Source of the DNA: CAWELS01 sp964468205
Lineage (GTDB): Bacteria > Acidobacteriota > Terriglobia > Bryobacterales > Bryobacteraceae
DNA length: 5,293 bases
Assembly (NCBI GenBank): GCA_964468205.1
Contig: CAYXVG010000160.1
Span: 1 to 5,293, forward strand
Direction: 5' to 3'
How positions within the stretch are numbered: position 1 is the stretch's first letter; the number at the start of each line of letters is the position of its first letter. Under the pieces are notes generated by a model, which saw nothing but the letters and a program-made list of their open reading frames with translations, did not search any database and had not been told where the DNA came from. The position numbers and the translations under genes are program-made. Shown in pieces: positions 5,190-5,293 of this stretch.

Positions 5190-5293
5190 TCACGATTGCC
5201 ACTCGTTCGGGTTCTGCCGAGGCAACTTCAACGCAGCCTCCTTGACAAGACCTTGGCTGGTCGGTGGAGTTCGGCCTTTGAGCGCCGTCTGTT
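5190..5293 (-). CDS. possible C-terminus of a gene running in from the right
   Basis: An open minus-strand frame enters at the window edge and ends with TGA at 5190-5192. The 34 visible residues end in S-Q-G-L-V-K-E-A-A-L-K-L-P-R-Q-N-P-N-E-W-Q-S, with a composition more like a real protein end than the neighbouring noncoding frames. I do not recognise the family, and the visible part is too short to judge domain content. It would be read in the same direction as the broken recombinase and nuclease remnant. Chance openness is quite possible. Confidence 0.25.
   Translation of the reverse strand, partial: QTALKGRTPPTSQGLVKEAALKLPRQNPNEWQS

Overview
The window is bacterial, GC-rich chromosomal DNA with an accessory, partly decaying character. 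It holds about four intact protein genes, one partial tRNA, and several gene remnants. The combination of tRNA-derived repeats, a SWIM zinc-finger/TPR-like protein, a VapBC toxin-antitoxin pair and broken recombinase and nuclease genes suits a soil or sediment bacterium with a repeat-rich genome. Acidobacteriota (Solibacteres-like) is my best guess, but it rests on general impression and not on a marker gene.

Layout. Bases 1-48 are the 5' part of a tRNA-Gly(CCC) on the minus strand, cut by the window edge. After a gene-free stretch comes a tRNA-Cys-like 3' half (394-448) followed by about 200 bases with conserved hairpins. The same arrangement recurs in the same orientation at 3426-3620. Between these two direct repeats sit a 590-residue SWIM zinc-finger protein (772-2544, +) and, convergent with it and only 10 bases away, a vapBC-type toxin-antitoxin operon (3284 to 2555, minus).

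Right of the second repeat the sequence becomes a patchwork. A small HNH-nuclease-like gene (4049 to 3735, minus) starts at a TTG directly next to a plus-strand CapA-family fragment (4051-4194). Next is a stretch with no recognisable gene. On the minus strand there follows the C-terminal end of a probable PD-(D/E)XK nuclease (4694-4464). It directly abuts a frameshifted, truncated serine-recombinase N-terminus (4937-4708). The last 350 bases carry nothing certain, except a possible C-terminus of a gene entering from the right and a small hairpin resembling the tRNA-Gly anticodon arm.

How it fits together. The toxin-antitoxin pair is a self-contained module. The SWIM protein probably acts alone. 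The two tRNA-end repeats bracket these three genes, as the ends of an integrated or duplicated segment might. No intact integrase or transposase is present, so any mobility is past or supplied from elsewhere. The most novel-looking item is the tRNA-end-plus-hairpin repeat, which may be a dispersed, structured, tRNA-derived element.
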